Shown here piece after piece: positions 1 to 7,253 of a DNA stretch of 46,153 bases. Each line of letters begins with the position of its first letter. Position 1 is the first letter of the stretch. The position numbers and the translations under genes are program-made. This DNA is from an uncultured Roseobacter sp. (GTDB lineage Bacteria; Pseudomonadota; Alphaproteobacteria; Rhodobacterales; Rhodobacteraceae), in NCBI RefSeq assembly GCF_947499265.1, contig NZ_CANMNK010000015.1, positions 1-46,153 of the forward strand, read 5' to 3'. The notes below the pieces were generated by a model. It was not told the origin of the DNA. It worked only from the letters and a program-made list of their open reading frames with translations, and ran no database searches.

Positions 1-95
1 GCGAAAGCGCCGCCATACGCCGCGCGACCTACGAGGAATCCGAAGGCTGGTACGCGGGCATCACCGCAGATATGTTCGGAGAGCGAGACGCATAG
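1..95 (+). CDS. C-terminal end of an unrecognised protein (truncated by window edge)
   Basis: An open frame enters from the left edge (first complete codon at base 3) and stops at TAG 93-95. The readable residues are about 30, ending in DMFGERDA. The stretch is acidic with two tryptophan/tyrosine positions, but it is too short to assign a family. Codon choice looks like the neighbouring genes. No start codon is visible because the gene begins outside the window. It could also be chance reading of non-coding DNA, so confidence is moderate. Confidence 0.5.
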   Translation, partial: ESAAIRRATYEESEGWYAGITADMFGERDA

Positions 96-383
96 CCGGT
101 GCCGCAACCAGATGTCAGGGAGCAAGCTTGCGATACGGCTTTAGTTGAAGACCTCGCTCCCCGCAGTCTTTTGACGTTGTCTTCAAAGCTGTGGTTCGGG
201 TGTCGCCGCACGCCGTGACGGAATGGTGTGGTGACATGAGCCAGGCCCGCTTTGCAAACTCCGCAAGATCGATGATCGTACGTTCAGGCCAATAAATGTC
301 GGCCTATAAGAGCAAACATGTAGGCGGAGACAAAGACCGTTAAGGCGGGTTGATTTAGGCCTAGGGTGTGCTTTCACTTGTAT
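96..383. other. Intergenic stretch without a convincing gene
   Basis: Between the truncated upstream gene and the MarR regulator I see only short open frames on the minus strand with arginine- and serine-rich translations and no good ribosome binding site. No clear terminator hairpin was found. The right end becomes AT-rich and leads into the palindrome in front of the regulator. Confidence 0.4.
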
Positions 384-403
384 ATATATTAGCGCTAATG
401 TAT
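384..403. promoter_or_regulatory. Palindromic operator candidate before the MarR gene
   Basis: The core ATTAGCGCTAAT (388-399) is a perfect 12-base palindrome. It extends with one mismatch to ATATATTAGCGCTAATGTAT. It lies 10 bases before the ATG of the MarR-family gene in an AT-rich stretch. MarR dimers typically bind 16-20 bp palindromes over their own promoter, so autoregulation is the natural inference. No experimental evidence is available here. Confidence 0.6.
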
Positions 404-413
404 TTGCAAAAAA

Positions 414-887
414 ATGACCCAGACAAAAAATACAGGCTTAGGCGAGCTGCTCCGCCATTTAACCGACTTACTCGACAGGGGGTCGCAAGATGCGTATCGC
501 AACGCGGGTTTGTCTTATCGACCGCGATACACACCAATTATGCGTGCACTCGAGGGCGAGGCCATGTCAGTCACTGACCTATGTGGGCGCATGAGAATCA
601 CGCAAGGCGCGGTCAGCCAAACGATCAAGCTCATGGAACAAGACGGCCTGATAAAGCGCGTTTCCACGGATGATAGTCGGTCTCGCGCCGTTGCACTTAC
701 GCCGGAAGGAAGCGCCTTGCAGTCGCGGTTGGCCGCGCAATGGGAACTTCGCCTCGCTGCTACTTCTGACCTGGAAGCGGAGATCGGCGCGCCGCTGCGC
801 TTGATATTGGAAAATGCTGTTCAGGCATTGGAACGGGATGGCTTCGCGGAGCGCCTGGCCCGGATGCAATCGGACACAGATACATGA
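414..887 (+). CDS. MarR-family transcriptional regulator
   Basis: This 157-residue protein has the size and layout of MarR regulators: an N-terminal helical dimerisation segment, a winged helix with the recognition region around residues 52-72 (DLCGRMRITQGAVSQTIKLM), and a wing with the usual DxRSR pattern (residues 86-91, TDDSRSR), followed by a C-terminal helix. There is no strong Shine-Dalgarno before ATG 414; the start is preceded by a run of A, so translation may be leaderless or weak. The stop codon overlaps the next gene by the 4-base ATGA (884-887), pointing to coupled translation with the methyltransferase. The palindrome at 384-403 is its likely operator. The ligand is unknown. Confidence 0.88.
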   Translation: MTQTKNTGLGELLRHLTDLLDRGSQDAYRNAGLSYRPRYTPIMRALEGEAMSVTDLCGRMRITQGAVSQTIKLMEQDGLIKRVSTDDSRSRAVALTPEGSALQSRLAAQWELRLAATSDLEAEIGAPLRLILENAVQALERDGFAERLARMQSDTDT

Positions 888-1651
888 AACAGGCAGGTCA
901 GCATCTGGGCCTTGCAAACAATCACTTTCTTTCAGGTGGTGCGTCTTATGCATCCAGTCGGCCAAGCTACCCGCCAGCGCTCGTGGATGCGCTGGCGAAG
1001 TGGTGCTCCGAGACAACTCATGCCCTGGATGTCGGGTGCGGCAACGGTCAACTCTCGACGTTGCTGTCGGCGCGATTTGACAAGGTTACCGCAACCGATC
1101 CGAGCGAGACCCAGCTGCAATCTGCCGCACGACATCCGTCAGTTACATATCGTGCAGATCCGGCAGAGCGAATTGGTATTGAAGCCAATTCGGTTGATCT
1201 GATCACAGCCGCGCAAGCTGCACACTGGTTCGATCTAGATGCCTTTTACCGAGAGGTTCGACGTGTGGCGAAACCGCGTGCTGTTCTGGCCCTGATCTCC
1301 TATGGTGTGCCGGTCTTGGACGGAGAAATTGGGACGCGTTTCCAGCAATTCTATTGGCAGGACGTTCACCAGTATTGGCCCGAAGGCCGTCAACACGTTG
1401 AAGACGGCTACAGATCGCTTGATTTCCCCTTCGAAGAGTTATGGCTTCCGGATCTTTCGATTAGTCGAAACTGGTCGCTTGCCAATTTGATTGCTTACAT
1501 TTGCACCTGGTCGGCATCCCGCCGCGCACTGAAAGCGGGCAGGGGCGATATCGTGGATAAACTCATACGCGATCTGGGCTTGCTTTGGACAGAACCGGAA
1601 GGCCAGCAAAAGGTAACCTGGCCGATCGTCGGGCGTCTGGCCGTGATCTAG
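884..1651 (+). CDS. Class I SAM-dependent methyltransferase
   Basis: The 255-residue product carries motif I of the Rossmann-type methyltransferases (ALDVGCGNG, residues 47-55), an acidic loop after strand 2 (TATDPSETQL), and the AQAAHWFD segment seen in the trans-aconitate methyltransferase/TMT1-like family of small-molecule methyltransferases. It would be cytoplasmic and use S-adenosylmethionine; the acceptor cannot be read from sequence. It overlaps the MarR gene by four bases, so the regulator probably controls it and the methylated compound or its precursor may be the ligand (inference). The start ATG 884 is fixed by the ATGA overlap. Confidence 0.85.
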   Translation: MKQAGQHLGLANNHFLSGGASYASSRPSYPPALVDALAKWCSETTHALDVGCGNGQLSTLLSARFDKVTATDPSETQLQSAARHPSVTYRADPAERIGIEANSVDLITAAQAAHWFDLDAFYREVRRVAKPRAVLALISYGVPVLDGEIGTRFQQFYWQDVHQYWPEGRQHVEDGYRSLDFPFEELWLPDLSISRNWSLANLIAYICTWSASRRALKAGRGDIVDKLIRDLGLLWTEPEGQQKVTWPIVGRLAVI

Positions 1652-1736
1652 CTTGTGTTGCCGAATACCTGTGGGTGTTCATGCCATTACAGCTGACCCA
1701 GTGGCCCGAAAATTGGAGCACGGTCGCCATGCAAGC

Positions 1737-2111
1737 TCACAGAAATCCAACCGAGATAAGATATGATCCAACGGCAATGAAGAGGATTCCGGTCGCTTGC
1801 GCGCCGCGCTTTCCCATCTGAGGGGACCGCTGCGCCATCACTTCGGGCAGGACGATCAGACCGGCGCCTTTGATCGCGGCGGCACTTCCTGTGAGCGAAA
1901 CCGCGATTTCAGCCGTCGTGGACCACAGGAAATGATTGGCCAATATGGTTGCGCCCACAACGAAATGCGCCGCGCCAGAAAGGTTGAGCAAGATTGGATC
2001 AGCCCCGGTCTGACCAGCAATCATCTGGCGGTAAAACCCGTTCGAGATCAGAAATCCGAGTCCCGTTAGAAACAGATACGGACCAGCGATACATGCAATG
2101 GTTTCGGTCAT
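1737..2111 (-). CDS. Small four-helix membrane protein, hypothetical
   Basis: A 124-residue very hydrophobic protein with about four predicted membrane helices (roughly residues 7-25, 42-60, 66-88 and 105-122). I do not recognise a family with certainty. The start at 2111 follows AAAGGTGATCG, a good ribosome binding site. It is the last gene of the minus-strand run that begins with the ArsR regulator, 57 bases after the GNAT gene, so it may share that transcript. No catalytic or metal-binding motif is visible. Confidence 0.7.
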   Translation of the reverse strand: MTETIACIAGPYLFLTGLGFLISNGFYRQMIAGQTGADPILLNLSGAAHFVVGATILANHFLWSTTAEIAVSLTGSAAAIKGAGLIVLPEVMAQRSPQMGKRGAQATGILFIAVGSYLISVGFL

Positions 2112-2167
2112 CGATCACCTTTGAGTGGGGTGGCAAGCGCGAATCCGTACCTTGCAGTACCCATTCT

Positions 2168-2593
2168 TCAAGCTGGGATTGCCATCTTGAGCGTCACTTC
2201 GCCGGACGGCTCATGCAGATAGCGTTCTGTTTCGACAAAGCCGTAGCGGTCATAGAAACGCCGCCCGATATCGTTTTTCGCGAAGACTTCGACGCTGAGC
2301 GGCCCATGCAGCAAAACCGCATGATCGGTCAGCGCCCTACCGTGCCCGCGTCCGTGAAAGGCGGGATCCAGAAACAGCCCGCCAATTTCATTGCCAATAA
2401 GGGCGATAAAGCCAATCGGCGTCATTTCTTGCAAAAGAACCCAGGTTTCAGCATTTGGCAGGTAAATGTCACGCATGTCTTGTGCGACTTTTGCAACGAA
2501 CACCTCCTGAAGAAACGGATGTGAATGGGCGTTGGCCTTTTGCCAAACGGACACCAACTGATCGGTGTCGTTTGGTCGATATGGTCTGATCAT
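2168..2593 (-). CDS. GNAT-family N-acetyltransferase
   Basis: At 141 residues this fits a single-domain GNAT enzyme. The N-terminus MIRPYRPNDTDQLVSVW is the usual beta1-alpha1 start. GLFLDPAFHGRGHGRALTDHA (about residues 84-104) contains the acetyl-CoA-binding R/Q-x-x-G-x-G/A type loop, and the C-terminus has the RFYDRYGF motif typical of the family. It would move an acetyl group from acetyl-CoA to an amine. The substrate is unknown. It lies between the hexapeptide acetyltransferase (51-base gap) and a small membrane protein. Confidence 0.88.
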   Translation of the reverse strand: MIRPYRPNDTDQLVSVWQKANAHSHPFLQEVFVAKVAQDMRDIYLPNAETWVLLQEMTPIGFIALIGNEIGGLFLDPAFHGRGHGRALTDHAVLLHGPLSVEVFAKNDIGRRFYDRYGFVETERYLHEPSGEVTLKMAIPA

Positions 2594-2644
2594 GGTCGTG
2601 TTACTTTCTTATAGCCAAACCAGCGGTCGCCCAATTCCCCAGAG

Positions 2645-3229
2645 TCAAACCTGTCCCTTGATCGGGCGTGCAGGGTTGCCTACGACAATCTGCCCTGCCG
2701 TGACATCCTTGGTGACAACGCTGCCTGCGCCAATGACCGCGCCATCCCCGATGCGAACACCTGGGAGGATGACCGCATTTCCGCCGATCCAAACGCGTTT
2801 TCCGATGTGAACCGGCTTTGCCAGTTCCAACCCTTCGACGCTGCGCTTGACCGGGTCCTTATGGTGTTCGGCGCAGTAGATCTGAACATTGGGCCCGAGT
2901 TGGCATTGGTCCTCGATGGTCACGGTGGCGCAATCCAGGATCGTGCATCCCGCATTCAGAAACACATCCTGGCCCAATCGTATGTTGATGCCATAGGCGC
3001 AATGAAACGGTGCCTCAATGATGGCTTGCGGTGCATCTATCAGTCTGGCAAGCCTCGGGCCGATGGCGCCGCGTTTGTCTGGATGCAGGACATTGTGTTC
3101 ATGCACCGCCGCGCGGGCGGTCGCGCGCAACTGCTCAAGCTCATCATCAAGACAGGTGTACCAGTCACCGGCCTCCATCTTCTGTCGCTCTGTTTTCTCG
3201 GCGGTGTTGCGCGGCGTTGAAGTGGTCAT
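2645..3229 (-). CDS. Sugar O-acetyltransferase, maltose/galactoside acetyltransferase type
   Basis: The 194-residue product has the N-terminal Mac domain of maltose/galactoside acetyltransferases ([13 protein letters not shown] segment, here [16 protein letters not shown], residues about 16-31). Left-handed beta-helix hexapeptide repeats follow, ending in the [10 protein letters not shown] and [10 protein letters not shown] signature. The active-site histidine region (CAEHHKDP) is present. It uses acetyl-CoA to acetylate a sugar or similar alcohol. The start at 3229 is chosen because it forms an ATGA overlap with the LysE stop. A longer frame reaching 3391 has a low-complexity cysteine/arginine translation and is unlikely to be coding. 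Confidence 0.88.
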   Translation of the reverse strand: MTTSTPRNTAEKTERQKMEAGDWYTCLDDELEQLRATARAAVHEHNVLHPDKRGAIGPRLARLIDAPQAIIEAPFHCAYGINIRLGQDVFLNAGCTILDCATVTIEDQCQLGPNVQIYCAEHHKDPVKRSVEGLELAKPVHIGKRVWIGGNAVILPGVRIGDGAVIGAGSVVTKDVTAGQIVVGNPARPIKGQV

Positions 3230-3843
3230 CGGGATACCGCGGACCGGATCAGGCCCAAGCCTGCAACCGCAAAAAGACCCGCCACAACGGCATCGACCGA
3301 TCTGCGAAGGCGTCGATACCCTTGCATGATGCCCGGCAGCGAAAAGGCCAGCGCATAGAGACCGTAGGTCAGCAGGCCGATCGCGATGCAAAGGGTTGTG
3401 GAGATCGCGATAAGCGCGCCGCTGGCATCGTTCCCCAGCCCCATGGAAAGCGCCGCCATCCAGGCAAAAACCGCTTTTGGGTTGGACAGGTTAAGCAGTA
3501 ATCCTTTCCACAACCAACGCCCTTTGGAGGAGAGCTTTACCGCTGTTTGACGCGGGTTCATTGAAGAGCGAAGGGACTGCCACGCCAACCAAAGCAAATA
3601 GAGCCCGCCAATGATTTTCAGGGCGATCAACGCCTGAGCGGAGCTTTGCAGCAACACGCCCAGGCCCGTCGCCGCGATCAACCCCCAAAAGCCAAGCCCG
3701 ACGGCAAGGCCCAATCCAAACAACAGGCCATCTTTGCGACCCCGTTGCAGGGTGACCAGAGACACCGCGATGATGGCCGGGCCGGGGGAGGCTGTGACGA
3801 CCAAAAAGGCCAGGGCGACCGGTAAAATCGATTCAAAGAACAC
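3226..3843 (-). CDS. LysE-family amino acid / metabolite exporter
   Basis: The protein has 205 residues with about six membrane helices, the normal size for LysE/RhtB exporters. It shows the family pattern near the N-terminus ([15 protein letters not shown]) and the central [11 protein letters not shown] motif (NPK-x8-F type). The inner-membrane carrier exports amino acids or related small molecules by proton exchange. I start it at GTG 3843 because AGGAG lies 7 bases upstream; an ATG at 3873 would add a non-hydrophobic leader and has a badly spaced site. It shares the four-base overlap at 3226-3229 with the acetyltransferase. Confidence 0.88.
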   Translation of the reverse strand: MFFESILPVALAFLVVTASPGPAIIAVSLVTLQRGRKDGLLFGLGLAVGLGFWGLIAATGLGVLLQSSAQALIALKIIGGLYLLWLAWQSLRSSMNPRQTAVKLSSKGRWLWKGLLLNLSNPKAVFAWMAALSMGLGNDASGALIAISTTLCIAIGLLTYGLYALAFSLPGIMQGYRRLRRSVDAVVAGLFAVAGLGLIRSAVSR

Positions 3844-3985
3844 TGCACACTCCTGTTTCAAACTTAAGTTCATTCCCCAAACGGTTTTCAGGTTGCATGG
3901 CTGTGACTGAAGCCAGTGCGCTCTGCGCTTCAGGGTTGCCGGTCGGCATGTTGCGTGTCGCGTTGATGGCAATCACCTGTTTCAC
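3833..3985 (-). CDS. Possible small protein (50 residues) between SnoaL-like and LysE genes
   Basis: A GTG at 3985 is preceded by AGAGGAG with 8-base spacing and lies 13 bases after the SnoaL-like stop. The reading frame encodes about 50 residues beginning VKQVIAINATRNMPTG, and its TGA overlaps the LysE start by 11 bases. The placement fits the chain of overlapping genes in this operon and would fill an otherwise unexplained 155-base gap. The first ten residues resemble the start of flavodoxin-fold reductases, so it may be the remnant of a longer gene. No family assigned; could be non-coding. Confidence 0.35.
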   Translation of the reverse strand: MKQVIAINATRNMPTGNPEAQSALASVTAMQPENRLGNELKFETGVCSVL

Positions 3986-3998
3986 CAGTCGTGCTCCT

Positions 3999-4352
3999 CT
4001 AATGTCTTGAGTTCGGATCAAACAGCTTGGAGTCCGTGTAAAGCACCATAGAGGCCAACTTGTTTCCGCGAAATTCGATGACGTCGCACATCGGAATTTT
4101 TATGCCGATGTCCAGTATGTAAGTGTGAACCAGGCTGTCCCCTTCGGCAATAATTTTTGAGGCGGTCACCGAACCATCGAAGTCCAGCAGTGATTGCACG
4201 AAGGTTTCGGGGTTGTCATGTGACCCGATTGGACCATCAAACGTGAAATCATCTGTCAACGCGGCGCGGATTTGAGCAGCATCTTTGACCGTCGCACCGT
4301 GATAGAAAGCTTTGAGTGTCTCTTGTCGTTCAACGCTGAGGGAAGCTGTCAT
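3999..4352 (-). CDS. SnoaL-like / NTF2-fold protein
   Basis: The 117-residue product has the shape of a SnoaL/DUF4440-type cone: an N-terminal helix (RQETLKAFYHGATVKDAAQIRAAL), the DDFTFDGP strand, and a C-terminal sheet ending in YTDSKLFDP. Such proteins bind or transform small hydrophobic molecules, and many are of unknown activity. The start at 4352 is set by the ATGA overlap with the MAPEG stop at 4349. Its place between a MAPEG protein and an exporter suggests a role in handling a small toxic compound (inference). Confidence 0.8.
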   Translation of the reverse strand: MTASLSVERQETLKAFYHGATVKDAAQIRAALTDDFTFDGPIGSHDNPETFVQSLLDFDGSVTASKIIAEGDSLVHTYILDIGIKIPMCDVIEFRGNKLASMVLYTDSKLFDPNSRH

Positions 4353-4768
4353 GGTAAGGCTCCTGACATGGGGTGGATCAGAAAGTGGTAGAGCAGCCAC
4401 GCTCCGGCCCAAAGGCAGATTACGTGCTGCGAAATGATGGAAAACAGGCCGATGAAGGGGTTGCCGATATACATGCGTGCGGCATGCAAAAGGCGTCCCA
4501 CAAGGAAGACCCCGGCAAAGGCCCATAGCATGGTGTCTGGCGCATCTGCTAGTTCCATGAGGGCCAGCCCGATCAGGACCATCGGCGCACTCTCGATAAG
4601 ATTGGCATGGGCTCTGATCCGCGCACGCAGCGCCTGATCGTTAGCATCCCCGAACTGAATGCCCCCCAACCGGGCGCGCCGTTCGGTTACCAGCGCGCTG
4701 AGTGCCACCAATAGGATCAGCAACCCGCCCGCGAGCGATGAGGTGACCGGAAGTTGGCCGATGGTCAT
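4349..4768 (-). CDS. MAPEG-family membrane protein
   Basis: The 139-residue protein has four hydrophobic helices and matches the MAPEG family (microsomal GST-like): NDQALRARIRAHANLIESAPMVLIGLALMEL includes the conserved R-x-x-x-A-x-x-N-x-x-E pattern, followed by the R-x-x-H-A motif (GRLLHAARMY). Bacterial members are often glutathione-linked detoxification proteins, although many lack proven activity. ATGA overlaps tie it to the soluble GST before it and the SnoaL-like gene after it. It acts in the inner membrane. Confidence 0.88.
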   Translation of the reverse strand: MTIGQLPVTSSLAGGLLILLVALSALVTERRARLGGIQFGDANDQALRARIRAHANLIESAPMVLIGLALMELADAPDTMLWAFAGVFLVGRLLHAARMYIGNPFIGLFSIISQHVICLWAGAWLLYHFLIHPMSGALP

Positions 4769-5370
4769 GCCTGCAGACTCGGGCGATCATGCATGGCATC
4801 GGCCCATCTGAGCATCCGACGACATGTCTTCGGGATGCCCAGATCAAACGCATCCGCCATGGTGAGCACCGTCATGCCTTCGACGTCCGCAAAGCTGAAT
4901 TGATCTCCGACAATGAAGTCGGTGTCTTCAGCCATCGCACTTTCCAACAGCCTCCATTTCTCTGGTATCGCCCGTCGCATCGCATCTGCAAACGCTGGAA
5001 CCTGTTCCAGTACATCCGCGAAAAGGGGGAGCGAATGGCGCGCCATCAGCCCATAGGTCATGAACAATTGGCTATGGATCCGCTCACTCCAGGTCGCGAT
5101 GCGGCCTTGATCTGTGGCCGAGACACCCATGAGGGGTCGATCAGGAAAGGCTGCTTCCAAGTAGCGGCAGACCGCCAGGCTTTCAGTGATCACGGTGCCG
5201 TCGTCCAACTCCAGTGCAGGCACTTCACCCAAGGGGTTGATCTTGCGAAAATCGGATGTGCGCGTGTCTTTCCCCAGTTCCAAGGTGACTTTTGGGAGCT
5301 CAATTTCCTTCTCTGCAATAAAGATGCGCACGCGTTTGGTATTTGCAGACATTGCGTCGTAAAGTTTCAT
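4765..5370 (-). CDS. Glutathione S-transferase family protein
   Basis: The 201 residues are organised as a thioredoxin-fold N-terminal domain (MKLYDAMSANTKRVRIF; cis-proline segment GEVPALELDDG, then TESLAVCRYLE with the glutathione-binding E-S pair near residue 63) and an all-helical C-terminal domain (DFIVGDQFSFADVEGMTVL with the structural N-cap D). It should conjugate or reduce electrophiles with glutathione in the cytoplasm. Starts and stops overlap both neighbours by ATGA. Substrate unknown. Confidence 0.9.
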   Translation of the reverse strand: MKLYDAMSANTKRVRIFIAEKEIELPKVTLELGKDTRTSDFRKINPLGEVPALELDDGTVITESLAVCRYLEAAFPDRPLMGVSATDQGRIATWSERIHSQLFMTYGLMARHSLPLFADVLEQVPAFADAMRRAIPEKWRLLESAMAEDTDFIVGDQFSFADVEGMTVLTMADAFDLGIPKTCRRMLRWADAMHDRPSLQA

Positions 5371-5810
5371 TTCGCCAGGTCCTCCAATCGGTCGAGCGTC
5401 GCTTCCCAGCCAGCTGCGTGGCGGTCTGCAATCTCCTGTGCGGGTATTTGGGAATGGGTCAGGATGACGTCGGTAGAGGACCCGTCCTCGTGAAATTCAA
5501 CGCGCACCCTGGTGGGAATGCCTGCATGAGGGTCAGGCTCCTCCCAGATCCAGGTAAAGGAGAGCAGAGACGGCGGGTCAATACACTCAAAATGCCCGCC
5601 AAGTACGGGGTTTGATCCATCCGTCATGGCGTAGCGAAATCGATACTGACCGCCTGCGCGGAAATCGAATTGCAGAACGTCCAAGGTAATTTCCGGACTG
5701 GGCGAGAACCATTGCTCCAGCGCTTCGGCTCTTGTGAAAGCGTGGAAAACCCAATCACGTTTGGCATGAATGAGACGTCGCACGGTCGTGGAATGCAAGA
5801 TTGCCGTCAC
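5367..5810 (-). CDS. SRPBCC (AHSA1-like) domain protein
   Basis: A 147-residue single-domain protein of the START-like AHSA1 group: TVRRLIHAKRDWVFHAFTRAEALEQWFSPS at the N-terminus, a central FDFRAGGQYRFRY strand pair, a beta-hairpin LLSFTWIWEEPD, and a C-terminal helix GWEATLDRLEDLAK. These proteins have a hydrophobic pocket and are very often encoded next to an ArsR regulator, as here. The function is unproven. The 4-base overlap with the regulator (5807-5810) shows co-translation. Confidence 0.9.
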   Translation of the reverse strand: MTAILHSTTVRRLIHAKRDWVFHAFTRAEALEQWFSPSPEITLDVLQFDFRAGGQYRFRYAMTDGSNPVLGGHFECIDPPSLLSFTWIWEEPDPHAGIPTRVRVEFHEDGSSTDVILTHSQIPAQEIADRHAAGWEATLDRLEDLAK

Positions 5811-6157
5811 GTGTTGTCCTCCGGTGTTTCGAGGGTGGTCACAAAATCATCGAGCCGCGACAGAGTGGCTTCCCAGAAGGCCTTGTGTCGTTCGATCCAG
5901 CCACTGGCATCATTCAGCGGCCCGGTTTCCAGACGGAACCGATGCACACGCCCGTCAATCTCACGTTTCACAAGCCCGGCGCTTTCAAGAACCTTCAAAT
6001 GCTTCGAGATGGTGGGTTGCGCCACGGCAAAAGGTTTTTGGAGCTCGGATGCAGAGCAGGATCCCTGAGTTGCAAGCAAAGCCACGATTTGGCGACGCGT
6101 GCCGTCGCCCAGGGCATGAAACGTGCGGTCGAGTGGTTCGTGATAACTAATAGCCAT
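5807..6157 (-). CDS. ArsR-family transcriptional regulator
   Basis: The 116-residue product is a winged-helix ArsR/SmtB regulator: DGTRRQIVALLATQGSCSASEL, then the recognition helix region VAQPTISKHLKVLESAGLVKRE (about residues 48-69) and the wing DGRVHRFRL. The CxC or DxH metal-site patterns are absent, so it is probably not a metal sensor but of the kind paired with AHSA1 proteins. The start ATG 6157-6155 sits inside the inverted repeat ATAGCCA-TG-TGGCTAT, so binding would block both transcription and translation start. It heads the minus-strand operon. Confidence 0.92.
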   Translation of the reverse strand: MAISYHEPLDRTFHALGDGTRRQIVALLATQGSCSASELQKPFAVAQPTISKHLKVLESAGLVKREIDGRVHRFRLETGPLNDASGWIERHKAFWEATLSRLDDFVTTLETPEDNT

Positions 6158-6165
6158 GTGGCTAT
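6150..6165. promoter_or_regulatory. Perfect inverted repeat over the ArsR start codon (operator)
   Basis: ATAGCCA tg TGGCTAT has perfect 7-base arms separated by two bases and covers the ArsR start codon (6155-6157). It is the obvious autoregulatory operator. A close upstream position with no room for a Shine-Dalgarno suggests a leaderless or very short 5' region. Confidence 0.75.
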
Positions 6166-6258
6166 ATTTCAGATCAAATTGCCGAGGTCAACAGAAGAAA
6201 TCAGATTGGAGGGGTAGGGTCCGGAGACGCTGTTAGAGATTCACCTAGGCGTGACAGG

Positions 6259-6936
6259 TCACCAGTGCCCAGGCATCGTAGCTTCAACGCCTGGGCAGTC
6301 GAACACACGCTGTTTCCAAGCCCCCAGATGGTCAAGCGTATTTGCAAGCTCGGCAAACCCCAGTTCTGCCATGAGGTCCGGTTTCGTTTCTGAAGCGCGC
6401 TGTACGAGCCTGACTTCTGGCCAGGACACGGCATCTGCGGCTGAAGGCTTCGTTCCAGCCAGAAACAAACGTCCATCACTGAGTTTGCTGTCAAGCAGCG
6501 TCATCTCGGACTGCATCGTTTCAGCGGCAGATGTTAAACTTTCCCATTTGGGTGTGTTTTTGTCATCCAGCGACGCCCCGCCGAAAAACACCGGCGTCAG
6601 GAAATCTGCCGCCGCTTGACGCAGATATTGTCGGCACTCCATGGTTGTTTGCCATATCTCGGCGGCTTCCTGATCCGTTGATCCGAACAATGGATGCTCC
6701 GGGAACTTTCGATCCAGCCATGCCAAAATAGCCATTGAATCGCGCAGCACCGTGCCGTCGCTTTCCATAACGGGAACTGTCCCGCGCGGGTTGAGCGAGA
6801 TAAAGGGCTCGGTCTTATGCTCGTTCTCGGACAGCTTTAGTTCCTTGATCTCAGTGGTCAGCCGTTTGAAGGCAAGCCCCAACAGAACGCGCCATCCACG
6901 TGGTGATCCGCTGATTGTTGTGAGTGTGAGCGTCAT
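6259..6936 (-). CDS. Glutathione S-transferase family protein (GST 1 of a divergent pair)
   Basis: The 225-residue protein has a GST N-terminal domain (LTTISGSPRGWRVLLGLAFK, residues about 4-23; NPRGTVPVMESDGTVLRDSMAIL with cis-proline and the following D-S pair) and a helical C-terminal domain ending GVEATMPGHW. Start 6936 follows AAGGAG with an 8-base gap. It resembles the divergent GST at 7254 (SGSP-GWRVLLGLAFK and PxFxGxxL/DG features in both; both end in a PxHW motif), so the pair arose by duplication. The 41-bp elements at 6985 and 7047 lie in the shared promoter region. Confidence 0.9.
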   Translation of the reverse strand: MTLTLTTISGSPRGWRVLLGLAFKRLTTEIKELKLSENEHKTEPFISLNPRGTVPVMESDGTVLRDSMAILAWLDRKFPEHPLFGSTDQEAAEIWQTTMECRQYLRQAAADFLTPVFFGGASLDDKNTPKWESLTSAAETMQSEMTLLDSKLSDGRLFLAGTKPSAADAVSWPEVRLVQRASETKPDLMAELGFAELANTLDHLGAWKQRVFDCPGVEATMPGHW

Positions 6937-6984
6937 CGGTTTCTCCTTCTGTTTCAGAAGGTTTAGCCACCGGAGTTGCCCGCG

Positions 6985-7025
6985 CAAGAAGGCAGAATGT
7001 CTGAAGATAGTACGTAATTTCGTAT
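6985..7025 (+). promoter_or_regulatory. 41-bp repeated promoter/operator element, copy A
   Basis: Begins with the invariant block CAAGAAGGCAGAAT, then 8 variable bases and GATAGTACG, ending TTTCGTAT. Copies B, C and D share the first 14 bases exactly, and an ATAG at element positions 23-26. If read like copy C, CAA and GATAGT would be -35 and -10 parts with 18-base spacing, pointing right toward the GST at 7254. Copy B faces it 21 bases away. Confidence 0.7.
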
Positions 7026-7046
7026 CTGGTGAGACGCGCCGGAGCA

Positions 7047-7087
7047 GTATCAAAATTCATACTATTCCCAAAAATTCTGCCTTCTTG
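7047..7087 (-). promoter_or_regulatory. 41-bp repeated promoter/operator element, copy B
   Basis: On the minus strand it starts with CAAGAAGGCAGAAT and reaches AATAGTATGAATTTTGATAC. It contains the clearest dyad of the set, AGTAT-N7-ATACT (7046-7062), a spacing like that reported for YodB/HxlR-type operators. It faces copy A in the GST/GST divergent region. Confidence 0.7.
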
Positions 7088-7253
7088 CCGAAGAATACTG
7101 CCTGACTTATTTCGGTTTTCAACACAACGATTTCTGGACGAATTGGATCTTCGACATGGGCAAACTGACGGACAAAACCGCACCTACTACAGGTGGGACA
7201 ATCGGGATGGGTTGGGAGCCGGCGGGCCAGTCTTTGGACCGGGGAGTATCCCA

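Noticed and set aside
3230..3391. An upstream extension of the hexapeptide acetyltransferase
   Set aside because: The added residues are cysteine- and arginine-rich, overlap the LysE gene and would ignore the ATGA junction at 3226-3229.
7029..7253. An N-terminal extension of GST 2 starting at 7029
   Set aside because: It crosses the two 41-bp elements, has no GST-like sequence, and a good start exists at 7254.
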